Positions 52,952-61,860 are shown, counted from the stretch's first letter. The stretch: DNA of 64,000 nt from DATEPR01 sp036273855 (GCA_036273855.1 DASUGU010000049.1:1-64000); one strand, 5' to 3'. The notes: generated by a model not told the origin, from the sequence alone. A program made the numbers and translations.

Positions 52952-53275
52952 CCCGCGCGCAATCGCGAGGTGGTCTGCTGACCTGCGGCAAGTGGCGGAG
53001 GGTCGCGTCTTGATCAGCGGCGCCCGCTGAAGGGGCTGCAGGCCTGGGCGGCATGTCGAGTAGAGCCCTGCGGGTTCGCTGGCGGCCGGTTATGGGCTGG
53101 CGCAGGCCTAGCCGAGGCAAGGCGATGGCCATCACCTGACGCATCGCGACCCACCGTCTAGCGGGCCGTCGCATAGTGCCTGCTGGTTGCCATTACCTGC
53201 CGTGCACCGCAGCTCGTCTAGGCACGGCCGCTCGCTCTGCTCGGGATCGTCCGAACGTTGGTCGAGCCATTTCGG
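52952..53275. other. Intergenic region without a recognisable gene
   Basis: A 324-bp gap between the convergent DUF6542 and ispH genes. Short open frames are present but lack starts, ribosome-binding sites or recognisable sequence; no clear hairpin terminator was found. Confidence 0.5.
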
Positions 53276-54286
53276 TCAGGCGTCTGTGCCACCCAAGTCC
53301 TTGCGGAGTTCGCGGGGCAGGGCGAAGGCGATTTTTTCGTTCGCCGTCGTCACTTCCTGGACGTCCGCCCAGCCACGTTCGGCCAGGTAGGCCAGGACCT
53401 CCTGAACCAGGAGTTCCGGCACCGACGCGCCGCTCGTGACGCCTACCGTCCCCGCGCCGGCCAGCCACGACTCGTCGATCTCGCTGGCGTAGTCGATCAG
53501 GTGGGCACTCCTGGCGCCGGACTGGAGGGCGACCTCGACCAGACGCTTCGAGTTCGACGAGTTCTGCGAACCGACCACCAGCACCAGATCGCACTCCGCC
53601 GCCATCGCCTTCACCGCGACCTGCCGGTTCTGCGTGGCGTAGCAGATGTCGTCGCTCGGCGGGCTCTGCAGCGTCGGGAACCGTTCGCGCAACTGGTCCA
53701 CGCGCTCCATCGTCTCGTCGACGGACAGCGTCGTCTGGGACAGCCAGATCACCTTGTCGGGATCGCGCACCTGGACTTTGTCGATGTCCTCGGCCTTGTC
53801 CACCAACTGGACCCGATCCGGTGCCTCACCGGTGGTGCCGTCGACCTCCTCGTGACCGGCGTGGCCGATCAGGAGGATGTCGTAGTCGTCGCGGGCAAAG
53901 CGCTTCACCTCATGGTGCACTTTGGTCACCAGCGGGCAGGTCGCGTCGATGGTGCGCAGGCTCCGGTCAGCGGCTTCGTCCTTCACGGCTGGCGAAACGC
54001 CGTGCGCGGAGAACACGACCAGCGCGCCCTCGGGCACTTCGTCGGTCTCGTCCACGAAGATCGCGCCGCGTTCGGACAGCCGGTCCACGACGTACCGGTT
54101 GTGCACGATCTCCTTGCGCACGTACACCGGGGCGCCGTACTTCTCCAGCGCCTTCTCGACGGTGACGACAGCACGGTCGACACCGGCGCAGTAGCCACGT
54201 GGCTTGGCCACCAGCACCCTGCGCGGCCGGTTGGTCTCGCCGGGTCCGTCGCTGCCGTTCCCGGTCACCGGGGTCGAAGCGGTCAT
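53276..54286 (-). CDS. ispH: 4-hydroxy-3-methylbut-2-enyl diphosphate reductase
   Basis: Seen: 336 aa IspH/LytB; three cluster cysteines in PRGYCAGVDRAV (Cys33), DATCPLVTKVH and DDICYATQNRQ, plus SAHGVSP and QNSSNSKRLVEVA. ATG 54286 is the conserved-length start. Known: [4Fe-4S] enzyme making IPP and DMAPP, the last step of the MEP isoprenoid pathway. Context: divergent from the lipid-droplet-protein/xse genes, as Rv1110 is to Rv1109c. A ferredoxin that could feed it is encoded at 32370. Confidence 0.96.
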   Translation of the reverse strand: MTASTPVTGNGSDGPGETNRPRRVLVAKPRGYCAGVDRAVVTVEKALEKYGAPVYVRKEIVHNRYVVDRLSERGAIFVDETDEVPEGALVVFSAHGVSPAVKDEAADRSLRTIDATCPLVTKVHHEVKRFARDDYDILLIGHAGHEEVDGTTGEAPDRVQLVDKAEDIDKVQVRDPDKVIWLSQTTLSVDETMERVDQLRERFPTLQSPPSDDICYATQNRQVAVKAMAAECDLVLVVGSQNSSNSKRLVEVALQSGARSAHLIDYASEIDESWLAGAGTVGVTSGASVPELLVQEVLAYLAERGWADVQEVTTANEKIAFALPRELRKDLGGTDA

Positions 54287-54407
54287 GCGTTCAGGGTACG
54301 GGCGGCGATCGATCGCGAGCCAGCCCGACGGGTGTCGCAGATCACTGACCGGACACGCACTGAGCGTTATCCTGGGCAGGATCGCTGGTCTGCGGCAGGC
54401 TGTGGGC

Positions 54408-55070
54408 ATGAAGCCACTACCGCTGCCGGTACGAGTCGCGGCCGGTCTCGCGGTCACCGCTGTGGACCGCGCCCGCCACCTGCCGGAGAAGCTGGCCGGA
54501 CTGCCGGTCACGATGGTGAGCCAGGCGCTGCAGCTGTCCATGCGGGTGCAGCAGCAGGTGACCGAGCTGGCGATCAAGGGTGACGACGCGCTGTCGACGT
54601 TGCGGTCCGCCGAGGAGTCTCCGGAATGGGCCACGTTCGACGAGGACACCACCAACGGTGACGCAACCCACGTGGCACGGTCCCCGTTCGACGCGGCCGA
54701 GGCGGACAACGACGGTGAGGCCGTCGCCGGTGACCCGTGGGCCGCCGAGGAGCGCGCCATGCTGCACGAACTCGATACCACGTCGACCGACGGCGCCGAC
54801 CCGGAGAGCGACACGGTCGAGACCGTCGATGCCGCGACTCTCGATGCCGAGGACACCGATCAGGACGACGAGATCGAGGACGACGAGGACCAGCCGGCGG
54901 CACTCCCCCACTACACCCACCTGACCCTGCCGCAGGTCCGTGCCCGGATGCGCCGGTTGAACATCAAGCAGCTGACCGAGGTGGTCAAGTTCGAACGCGC
55001 GCACGAGAACCGACCGTCGTTCGTCGGCATGCTCAATCGCCGCATCGCCACCCTGCGCGACCAGCGATGA
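54408..55070 (+). CDS. Lipid-droplet-associated-type protein (Rv1109c-like)
   Basis: Seen: 220 aa; an amphipathic N-terminal third (PLPLPVRVAAGLAVTAVDRARHLPEK region, abridged), a very acidic middle (about 80-165, Asp/Glu-rich) and a C-terminal SAP/Rho-N-like helix pair (LTLPQVRARMRRLNIKQLTEVV). ATG 54408 is used. Known: homologues between xseA and ispH (Rv1109c) are annotated as lipid-droplet-associated. Its stop overlaps the xseA start (ATGA). The exact role is unknown. Confidence 0.78.
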   Translation: MKPLPLPVRVAAGLAVTAVDRARHLPEKLAGLPVTMVSQALQLSMRVQQQVTELAIKGDDALSTLRSAEESPEWATFDEDTTNGDATHVARSPFDAAEADNDGEAVAGDPWAAEERAMLHELDTTSTDGADPESDTVETVDAATLDAEDTDQDDEIEDDEDQPAALPHYTHLTLPQVRARMRRLNIKQLTEVVKFERAHENRPSFVGMLNRRIATLRDQR

Positions 55071-56356
55071 CGGACGGCCCCGCCCCCGCCGGGCCCGGGC
55101 CGACCAGCGCCGAGAATCCCTGGCCGGTCCGCACGGTCGCGCGCAAGCTCGCGGAGTGGATCAACCGGTTGGGTTCGATCTGGGTCGAAGGCCAGATCAC
55201 GCAGATCTCCGCCCGCCCCGGCACGGCCACCGCGTTCGTCATCCTCCGCGATCCCGCCGCCGAGGTCTCACTCACGTTGACCTGCTCGACCGGCATGTTG
55301 CGCGCCTTCGAACCGCCGCTCACCGAGGGCAGCCAGGTGGTGGTGCACGGCAGGCCGACGTTCTACGTCAGTCGCGGCACGCTGAGCCTGCGCGTCGACG
55401 AGATCCGCGCGGTCGGCATGGGCGAACTGCTGGCCAGGATCGAGCGGCTGCGCCGGTTGCTGGCGGCGGAGGGACTGTTCGACCCGGCCCGTAAGCGCCC
55501 GGTGCCGTTCCTGCCGCGCACGGTCGGGCTGGTCACCGGTCGCGCGTCCGCGGCCGAGCGGGACGTGCTGACCAACGCGACGGCCCGGTGGCCGGCCGTG
55601 CGGTTCCGGGTGATCAACGTGGCGGTGCAAGGTGTGCTCGCGGTGCCCGAGATCGTTGACGCGCTGGGGATTCTGGACCGGGACCGGAACGTCGACGTGA
55701 TCGTGCTGGCCCGTGGTGGTGGCAGCGTCGAGGACCTGTTGCCGTTCTCCGACGAGACCCTGTGCCGGGCGGTGGCCGCGTGCCGGACGCCCGTGGTGAG
55801 TGCCATCGGGCACGAGCCGGACACGCCGCTCGTCGACCATGTCGCCGATCTGCGCTGTTCCACTCCGACGGACGCAGGCAAGCGCGTCGTGCCGGACGTC
55901 GCTGAGGAGGCCCAGCGCATCAACACGATGCGTGACCGGGCTCGACGCGCCCTACACGGCTGGGTGGACCGTGAACGGCAACTGCTGAATTCGCTGCGTA
56001 GCCGACCGGTGCTGGCCGATCCCCTGACTCCGTTGCGGCGCATGGGCGACGAGGTGAATTCGCTGCGCGAGCGGTCCCGGCGTGCGATGCTGTCCGTCCT
56101 GACCGGTGAGCACACGGCGCTGACGGCGACCAGATCGCGGCTGACGACGTTGGGTCCGGCGGCAACCCTCGCGAGGGGGTACTCCGTCCTCCAAGTGCTG
56201 GATGAGGACGGCGAGCGGATCGTGCGGTCGGTGACGCAGCTCGGTCCGGGAACGAAGGTGCGGGTGCGAGTCGTTGACGGAGCGGCACACGCGGTGGTGT
56301 CGGACGCCGAACCGTCGGTGGCAGACGGGGCGGCTGACAGCGGGAGTGGGAAATGA
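55067..56356 (+). CDS. xseA: Exodeoxyribonuclease VII large subunit
   Basis: Seen: 429 aa; N-terminal OB-fold (WVEGQITQISARPGTATAFV), then the catalytic region with GLVTGRASAAERDVL, VLARGGGSVEDLLPFSDE and SAIGHEPDTPL, and a C-terminal helical/LARGYSVL segment. ATG 55067 overlaps the preceding stop. Known: with XseB degrades single-stranded DNA. Context: a 148-codon unknown gene is wedged between xseA and xseB. Confidence 0.95.
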   Translation: MTDGPAPAGPGPTSAENPWPVRTVARKLAEWINRLGSIWVEGQITQISARPGTATAFVILRDPAAEVSLTLTCSTGMLRAFEPPLTEGSQVVVHGRPTFYVSRGTLSLRVDEIRAVGMGELLARIERLRRLLAAEGLFDPARKRPVPFLPRTVGLVTGRASAAERDVLTNATARWPAVRFRVINVAVQGVLAVPEIVDALGILDRDRNVDVIVLARGGGSVEDLLPFSDETLCRAVAACRTPVVSAIGHEPDTPLVDHVADLRCSTPTDAGKRVVPDVAEEAQRINTMRDRARRALHGWVDRERQLLNSLRSRPVLADPLTPLRRMGDEVNSLRERSRRAMLSVLTGEHTALTATRSRLTTLGPAATLARGYSVLQVLDEDGERIVRSVTQLGPGTKVRVRVVDGAAHAVVSDAEPSVADGAADSGSGK

Positions 56357-56799
56357 GCAGGTACGAGGCGGTGCATGGCGCACGTGAGCCCACGTTCCTT
56401 CCCTTGGCCGTGGCGGCGGCCCGCACAGCGGTGACGCGGCCCGCCGATCCTCCGGTCGCGGCGAGGGCGCAGGTGGTCCGTCGGCATGCCGAGGCGGCTG
56501 AGGCCGCGGCGGCCGACTGCTGGACGGCGCTGCTGGCCGGCTGCCAGGCACCCGTGCGGCGGGTGCTGCCGGCGAGATTGCACGAGTTGACCGAGGCCAC
56601 GTCGCTGTATGTGGGTACCCGGTGCTGGTACGGGCCGACGTCACCACACCGTGGCCGCGTCACCGACGCCGAGGCGTGGATCACCGACGCGGTCCGGGAC
56701 GGGGACGGCGCCGAGTTCGCCGAGGCGTTCGCCGACTACGACCAGGCCGTCGCCACGGCGGTGGCCAGCGTGCAGAGCCAGACGCGGAGTCCGGCATAG
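56353..56799 (+). CDS. Hypothetical protein between xseA and xseB
   Basis: Seen: 148 aa, helical, Ala/Arg-rich, no membrane segment or signal. Recognisable landmarks: AAAADCWTALLAGCQAPVRRVLP, LYVGTRCWYGP and EAFADYDQAVATAVA. ATG 56353 overlaps the xseA stop (ATGA), and xseB follows after 45 bp. I do not recognise the family. Position implies co-translation with exonuclease VII subunits. Confidence 0.75.
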   Translation: MSRYEAVHGAREPTFLPLAVAAARTAVTRPADPPVAARAQVVRRHAEAAEAAAADCWTALLAGCQAPVRRVLPARLHELTEATSLYVGTRCWYGPTSPHRGRVTDAEAWITDAVRDGDGAEFAEAFADYDQAVATAVASVQSQTRSPA

Positions 56800-56843
56800 T
56801 CGTCGCCGGCAGGGTCGACGCGGTCAGGCAGCAGGGAGGACGG

Positions 56844-57077
56844 TTGTCCGGGAACGGCAGGTTCGCCGACGTGGCCGAACTGGGGTACGAGGCGGCCAGG
56901 GACGAACTCGTCGATGTCGTCCGCAGGTTGGAGGCCGGCGGGCTGTCGCTGGAGGACTCGCTGGCACTGTGGGAGCGGGGCGAGGCCCTGGCAGCGGTGT
57001 GTGAACGTCACCTGGCCGGTGCGCGGGAGCGGGTCGAGACGGCGCTGGCGAAGGTCGAGTCGACCGAGGAACGCTGA
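56844..57077 (+). CDS. xseB: Exodeoxyribonuclease VII small subunit
   Basis: Seen: 77 aa; LGYEAARDELVDVVRRLEAGGLSLEDSLALWERGEAL contains the XseB pattern (long helix, LExGxLSLEDSLxLWERG; given abridged). TTG 56844 is preferred because GGGAGGA lies 5 nt upstream and gives the usual length. Known: several XseB bind each XseA. Context: third gene of the xse operon; ends one base before the convergent DUF4245 gene. Confidence 0.9.
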   Translation: MSGNGRFADVAELGYEAARDELVDVVRRLEAGGLSLEDSLALWERGEALAAVCERHLAGARERVETALAKVESTEER

Positions 57078-57078
57078 G

Positions 57079-57777
57079 TCACGGACCGCCGGCCGCGGTG
57101 ACGCGCTGGCCGGTCAGGATGGCCGTGGCCATGGTGCGGAACTCGTTCGGGTCGCCGTTGCCCGTGATGAACAGCCGCACGCTGCCCAGGTCGGCGGCCC
57201 AGGACGACTCGCTGCGCACGCCCGGGTAGACCGTCCACTTCGTACCGTTGACGAGCTGTGTTCCCGTTGCCTGGACCGAGGAGTCGTCGTCCAGGCCGGC
57301 TGCGGTGCGCGCCAGGTCGGCCACGGTGGCGTCGGACTGGGAGAGCTGCAGGTAGCGGCCGCCCGGCGTGATCCAGCCGATCCGTACCGCCTGGTCGGAG
57401 CCGTTCGCGCCGAGCGAACCGACCGAGTCGGAGTTGGGGTGCCAGCCGCCGGGCAGGTGCGGCTCGCGGAGCGGGAACTTCACCTGGCCGGCGGCCGCCT
57501 GGAGTTCCCCGGTGACGTCGACGGTCTGCAGGTCGGCCGAGCTGGCGGACGGACCGCCGGGGCTGAACGAGCATCCCTTGGTGATCCCGGCCAGCACGAG
57601 GACCGCGACGGCCAGGACGACCATCGACAACAGCATGTCGCGCATGCCGGACCGGCCACCGCGCCCGGCCCGCTTGTCCTGCCGCGGTGGCGTGGAGGTA
57701 CCGGTGTCACCGCTGGTCGAGCCCTCCGCCGCACCGGGAGGCTGGCCGGTGCCGGTGTCGCTCGCGTTGTCCGCCAC
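57079..57777 (-). CDS. DUF4245 membrane-anchored protein
   Basis: Seen: 232 aa; a ~40-residue Gly/Thr-rich N-terminus, one membrane helix (DMLLSMVVLAVAVLVLAGI, about 47-65), then an extracytoplasmic ~165-residue DUF4245 domain (PLREPHLPGGWHPNS, RIGWITPGGRYLQLSQ). GTG 57777 is used; GTG 57807 is possible. Known: gene adjacent to glpX in actinobacteria (Rv1100); role unknown. Confidence 0.85.
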   Translation of the reverse strand: MADNASDTGTGQPPGAAEGSTSGDTGTSTPPRQDKRAGRGGRSGMRDMLLSMVVLAVAVLVLAGITKGCSFSPGGPSASSADLQTVDVTGELQAAAGQVKFPLREPHLPGGWHPNSDSVGSLGANGSDQAVRIGWITPGGRYLQLSQSDATVADLARTAAGLDDDSSVQATGTQLVNGTKWTVYPGVRSESSWAADLGSVRLFITGNGDPNEFRTMATAILTGQRVTAAGGP

Positions 57778-57896
57778 ACCTACATGGTGGCAGGTGGTCC
57801 AGCTCACGTTCGGTCGGCCGCCTCATTCTCCGATCCGCCTCGGGCCCCTCGATCTGGGAGAATTGCTCGCCTGAACGCAGGGACAGGGAGGGCACG

Positions 57897-58970
57897 ATGA
57901 GCACCTCGGACCGAACCGGTGACACGACGGCGGGCAGCAGGAGACGGGAGGCTCCGGACCGCAACCTGGCGCTGGAGCTGGTGCGGGTCACCGAAGCGGC
58001 GGCGATGTCGGCGGGCCGGTGGGTCGGTCGAGGCGACAAGATCGGCGGCGACGGTGCGGCGGTGGACGCGATGCGGATGCTGATCGGCACCGTGTCGATG
58101 AACGGCGTCGTGGTGATCGGTGAGGGCGAGAAGGACAAGGCGCCCATGCTGTACAACGGCGAGCACGTGGGCAACGGCGACGGGCCAGACTGTGACGTCG
58201 CGGTCGACCCGATCGACGGCACCACGCTGATGGCCAAGGGCATGCCCAACGCCATCGCGGTGCTGGCGGTGACCGAGCGGGGTGCGATGTTCGACCCGTC
58301 CGCCGTGTTCTACATGGAGAAGATCGCCGTCGGACCCGAGGCGGCGGACGTCGTCGACCTGACCGCGCCGGTCGGGGAGAACATCCGGCGGGTGGCCAGG
58401 GCCAAGAATAGTGACGTGTCGGACGTGACCGTGTGCATCCTGGACCGGCCCCGGCACGAGCAGCTGGTCCAGGACGTGCGCGAAGCGGGGGCGCGCATCC
58501 GGTTCATCTCCGACGGTGACGTGGCCGGTGCCATCTCGGCGGCACGGCCGGACACCGGCGTCGACCTGCTGGTCGGCATCGGCGGGACGCCGGAGGGGAT
58601 CATCGCGGCGTGCGCGCTCAAGTGCATGGGTGGCGTGATCCAGGCGCGGCTGTGGCCGAAGGACGAGGACGAGCGGCGTAAGGCGCTGGACGCAGGCCAC
58701 GACCTGACGCGGGTGCTGCACACGGACGACCTGGTGCGCGGTAACAACGCGTTCTTCTGCGCGACGGGCATCACGGACGGGGACCTGCTGCGGGGCGTGC
58801 GGTACCGGGCGGGCGGCTGCACGACCCAGTCGATCGTGATGCGGTCCAAGTCCGGCACGGTGCGGATGATCGAGGGATTCCACCGGTTGACCAAGCTCCG
58901 CGAGTACTCGACGGTGGCGCTCGACCGGGCCGAAGTGGCGGACGAGGACGCCCAGCCGCCGCTGCCCTGA
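57897..58970 (+). CDS. glpX: Class II fructose-1,6-bisphosphatase
   Basis: Seen: 357 aa; GlpX family metal-site segments VVIGEGEKDKAPMLYNGE, DVAVDPIDGTTLMAKGMPNA and GIGGTPEGIIAACALKCMGG. ATG 57897 has GGGAGG 5 nt upstream. Known: Mg/Mn-dependent gluconeogenic phosphatase; the main FBPase of mycobacteria. Context: followed by fumC as in Rv1099c-Rv1098c, but here with ~3 kb inserted (L,D-transpeptidase, repeat region, ferredoxin reductase). Confidence 0.96.
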   Translation: MSTSDRTGDTTAGSRRREAPDRNLALELVRVTEAAAMSAGRWVGRGDKIGGDGAAVDAMRMLIGTVSMNGVVVIGEGEKDKAPMLYNGEHVGNGDGPDCDVAVDPIDGTTLMAKGMPNAIAVLAVTERGAMFDPSAVFYMEKIAVGPEAADVVDLTAPVGENIRRVARAKNSDVSDVTVCILDRPRHEQLVQDVREAGARIRFISDGDVAGAISAARPDTGVDLLVGIGGTPEGIIAACALKCMGGVIQARLWPKDEDERRKALDAGHDLTRVLHTDDLVRGNNAFFCATGITDGDLLRGVRYRAGGCTTQSIVMRSKSGTVRMIEGFHRLTKLREYSTVALDRAEVADEDAQPPLP

Positions 58971-59137
58971 CGCGCCCGGCGCGTTGCCGGCCCCTCCGCG
59001 AACCGGAACCCGAATCGTGACCATTTCGGTGAGCGACGAAGGCAACGTCTGATGTCGGATTGGCGTCTAGATCAACGAAAGCCAGCGACATCAAGCACCG
59101 TCGTCGACGCCGCGCGACGACCGGCGAGGGGGTAGCC

Positions 59138-59752
59138 GTGCGCATGCAGAGGATCGTTGTGGGTCTGTCCGCGGTGATCGCGGCGGTGGGGTTGGCCGCG
59201 TGTTCGTCCGGGTCGCCGTCACCGGCCGCCGCTCCGAAGATCGCGGTGGCGGCCGACCTGGCGACGCAGACCACGACACCGTCCACTTCGGATCCGACGA
59301 CCACTGTTCCGGTGACCACGACAACCACCACGACGACCACCACCACTCCGAAGCCGGTGCCCACCACGACGAAGGCGCCGGCGGCGAAGGTCGTGAGCAA
59401 GCCGAGCGTGCCGTGCTCGGCGGCGGCGAAGGCGTGCGTCGATCTGTCGCGGGGCAAGGCGTGGCTGGTCAGTGACGGCAAGATCGTGTACGGGCCGGTG
59501 TCGATCATGTCGGGTCGGCAGGGGTGGCCGACGCCGGTGGGCACGTTCCACGTGTCGTTCAAGGATGCGGACTACTTCAGCCACGAGTTCCAGGTGCCGA
59601 TGCCGGATGCGGTGTTCTTCTACCCGGGTATCGCGTTCCACGAGGGCAGCCTGTACGAGCACTCGCACGGGTGCATCCACCTGTCGCGGACGTCGGCGTC
59701 GAAGTTCTTCCACACGTTGAAGCCGGGGGACGAGGTTCAGGTACTGCACTGA
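59138..59752 (+). CDS. Lipoprotein L,D-transpeptidase (YkuD domain)
   Basis: Seen: 204 aa; lipobox LAAC (Cys22), a Thr/Pro linker with a run of ~12 Thr (about 55-75), then a YkuD domain ending in the catalytic HSHGCIHLSR motif (Cys in the SHGCIH core). GTG 59138 has GAGGGGG 6 nt upstream. Known: YkuD enzymes make 3-3 cross-links or attach proteins to peptidoglycan. Inferred: outer-face cell-wall remodelling enzyme. Followed by a 17-bp hairpin. Confidence 0.9.
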   Translation: MRMQRIVVGLSAVIAAVGLAACSSGSPSPAAAPKIAVAADLATQTTTPSTSDPTTTVPVTTTTTTTTTTTPKPVPTTTKAPAAKVVSKPSVPCSAAAKACVDLSRGKAWLVSDGKIVYGPVSIMSGRQGWPTPVGTFHVSFKDADYFSHEFQVPMPDAVFFYPGIAFHEGSLYEHSHGCIHLSRTSASKFFHTLKPGDEVQVLH

Positions 59753-59813
59753 ACTGTCGGACTCCGTGAGTAGCGTCTGACGTGGGATCCAACAGGGGTT
59801 GATTCAGGGAGAG

Positions 59814-59850
59814 GCTGATGCCGGCACCGCAGAGCGGTGCCGGCATCAGC
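59814..59850. terminator. Perfect 17-bp hairpin after the L,D-transpeptidase gene
   Basis: Arms GCTGATGCCGGCACCGC (59814-59830) and its exact complement (59834-59850), loop AGA, 61 bp after the stop codon. Among the strongest stem-loops in the window. Confidence 0.75.
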
Positions 59851-59894
59851 GTGTTCAGGGGCAAGTTGGGGCCAAAGTGCAACCGCTCCGACCA

Positions 59895-59946
59895 CGTTGG
59901 GGTTCTTACTAGTAGAGACCCCAACGAAAGGAGCAAGCCGATGTGA
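59895..59946 (+). promoter_or_regulatory. Stem-loop, strong Shine-Dalgarno and ATG-TGA start-stop
   Basis: CGTTGGGGT (59895-59903) pairs with ACCCCAACG (59918-59926) around the palindrome ACTAGT. Immediately after come AAAGGAG and an ATG directly followed by TGA (59941-59946). A GTG at 59943 overlaps this start-stop and opens the next frame. May be a 5' UTR element with a minimal upstream ORF. Confidence 0.4.
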
Positions 59947-60498
59947 CCGCGCCACAGCACAGCAGCCCCACAGGGGTGGCCGGGCCCAGCCCCGGCCTGA
60001 GCGCCGGCACGACGACCGGCGCAGCCGCTCAACCAGCCGCAGGGCCACCCGATGCCGGCCACCGCCACCGCACCGGCCGGCACCGCCACCGCACGGCCTG
60101 CACCGCCACCCCACGCAGCCGGCATGTGGCAACCGCCGAACACCGGCCCGGACGGCGACGCGCCAACTGCATCAGCACGCCAGATGGCTGTCACCACCGC
60201 GCGGACAAGGGCAGGCAAGCGGCAACCACCGCCGGTTTGGGACGGCACGGCGAGCGGCACCGCCACCGCACCGGCAGCCGGAGCGCCACAACCGGCCCGG
60301 CCGGTGCACCTGCCGCCGGCACGGCAGATGGTGACCGCCACCACCAGGTCCAGCGGGCAGCAAACGCCCGGGCCCAGCGGGCAACCGCCGAGGCTGACCG
60401 GCACACTCAGTCGGCCGGCGCCACGCGGCACGGTCGGTGGGGGCATGGCGGGGCAATCTGCACGCCCGCACTGGCCCAACCCTGGCAACCAGCACTGA
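59943..60498 (+). pseudogene. Pro/Ala-rich ORF with an apparent +1 frameshift
   Basis: From GTG 59943 (behind AAAGGAG) the frame reads MTAPQHSSPTGVAGPSPGLS and AAAQPAAGPP, then turns into HRHRTGRHRHR shadow sequence. The natural-looking reading continues in another frame from about 60050 (PATATAPAGTATARPAPPPHAAGM in part, then KRQPPPVWDG, GGGMAGQ) to TGA 60498. Joined, this gives ~180 aa of disordered Pro/Ala/Gln-rich protein. Could be a pseudogene, a sequencing error or programmed shifting; no family recognised. Confidence 0.4.
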
Positions 60499-60700
60499 GC
60501 TGGTCGGGCGGGTGGCGGCCGGTGCTGAGCTGATCCGGCGAATGGCAGTCACTGCCGAGCTGATTCGGGCAACGCAGCCACCGTAGGGCTGATCCAGCTG
60601 GCGACAGCCGATGCTGAGCTGACCCGGCCGACGACAGCCGATGCTGAGCTGATCCGGTTAGCGCAGCCACCGCCGCGTTGATCTGACAGGCAACAGTTGC
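60485..60700. repeat. Degenerate 30-bp tandem repeat, seven units
   Basis: The word CTGAGCTG (or close variants) starts at 60495, 60525, 60555, 60584, 60614, 60644 and 60673, so the period is 29-30 bp; following bases often read ATCCGG and GCGACAGCCGATG. No gene is supported in this stretch or in 60700-60870. Confidence 0.7.
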
Positions 60701-60870
60701 CGGTTGCAGCCGCGAGTGCTCTCGTCCGGCGGCCGATCGACGCCGCAGCGTGTCGCCATCGGCCGACTGGTGGTGGCCAAGTGGACCGGCCGATCGCTAC
60801 GTGGGCTCGCGGCTTCCGGACTGGCGCCGACCGGGCGCCGGTTTCGGTGGCTGCTGGGTGGCTCGGGTGG

Positions 60871-61860
60871 CTAGCTGTTGTTGGAGGAGTGGCCCGGGAA
60901 CAGGTGGGCGTTGGGGTTCAGGGCTACCGCGATGTTGTTGACCGCTGTGGCCGCTTCGCCGAAGCCGGTGGCGATGAGCTTGACCTTGCCGTCGTAGGCC
61001 GCGACATCGCCCGCCGCGTAGATGCGTTCGCGCGCCGTGCGCATCGTGGGGTCGACCCGGACCGCTCGGTGGTCCAGGTCCAGGCCCCAGCTTTCGATCG
61101 GGCCCAGGTCGGCCAGGAAGCCCAGCGCGGCGACCACCGTCTGGGCGGGCAGGGTCATCCGCTCCCCCGACTTGATCAGGACCTCGACCTCCTTGAGGCC
61201 GATGTCGTCGCCGCGCAGCTCGGCCACCTCGGCGTCCACGATCATCGGCACACCCAGCTCGCGCACCTGCCGCACCGTGCTGGGTAGCGCCCGGAACTGG
61301 GCCCGCCGGTGCACCAACGTCACCGACGACGCGATCGGGTGCAGTGCCAGCGCCCAGTCCAGGGCCGAGTCGCCGCCGCCGACCACCACCACGTCCTGGC
61401 CCTCGTGGGCGGCCAGTGTGGGGACGAAGTGGACCATGCCTCGGCCCAGCCATCCGTCACCGGCGGGCAGCGGGCGGGGGCGGAACTCGCCGATGCCGGC
61501 GGTGATGAGGATCGCGCCCGCGCGGACGCAACTGCCGTCGGCCAGGGTCACCACGAGCTTGTCGCCAACCTCGGTCAGGTCCCTGGCCTGGCGACCCAGC
61601 AGGTACAGCGGGTTGGCCTGGGCGGCCTGCTCGACCAGCGCGTTCACCAGGTCGCGACCGCGAATGGCGGGAAAACCCGCCACGTCGAAGATCATCTTCT
61701 CCGGGTACATGGCGGTCACCTGGCCACCCGGCTCCGGCAGCGAATCGACCATGGCCACGCTGAGCTCCCGGAACCCCGCGTAATAGGCCGCGAACAGGCC
61801 GGACGGCCCAGCGCCGACGATCAACAGGTCAACGTTGTACTCGTCCGCTGGCTCGGCCAT
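60871..61860 (-). CDS. Thioredoxin-reductase-like ferredoxin-NADP(+) reductase
   Basis: Seen: 329 aa; FAD motif GAGPSGLFAAYYAG (about 16-29), GGQVTAMYPEK, NADP motif VVGGGDSALDWAL and C-terminal IYAAGDVAAYDGKVKLIATGFGEAATAVNNI. The CxxC of thioredoxin reductases is absent. ATG 61860 has AAAGGTGG about 9 nt upstream. Known: type-2 (YumC-like) FNRs have this layout. Inferred: supplies electrons to ferredoxins such as that at 32370. Confidence 0.9.
   Translation of the reverse strand: MAEPADEYNVDLLIVGAGPSGLFAAYYAGFRELSVAMVDSLPEPGGQVTAMYPEKMIFDVAGFPAIRGRDLVNALVEQAAQANPLYLLGRQARDLTEVGDKLVVTLADGSCVRAGAILITAGIGEFRPRPLPAGDGWLGRGMVHFVPTLAAHEGQDVVVVGGGDSALDWALALHPIASSVTLVHRRAQFRALPSTVRQVRELGVPMIVDAEVAELRGDDIGLKEVEVLIKSGERMTLPAQTVVAALGFLADLGPIESWGLDLDHRAVRVDPTMRTARERIYAAGDVAAYDGKVKLIATGFGEAATAVNNIAVALNPNAHLFPGHSSNNS

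Noticed and set aside
59577..60488. 303-codon minus-strand frame with hydrophobic stretches
   Set aside because: Runs through the L,D-transpeptidase 3' end and the 17-bp terminator hairpin; Gly/Ala/Cys-rich composition fits an antisense shadow, and no start with a ribosome-binding site was found.
60485..60700. Regular 30-bp repeats considered as a CRISPR array
   Set aside because: Units are contiguous and diverged with no unique spacers between identical repeats, and no cas genes are near.
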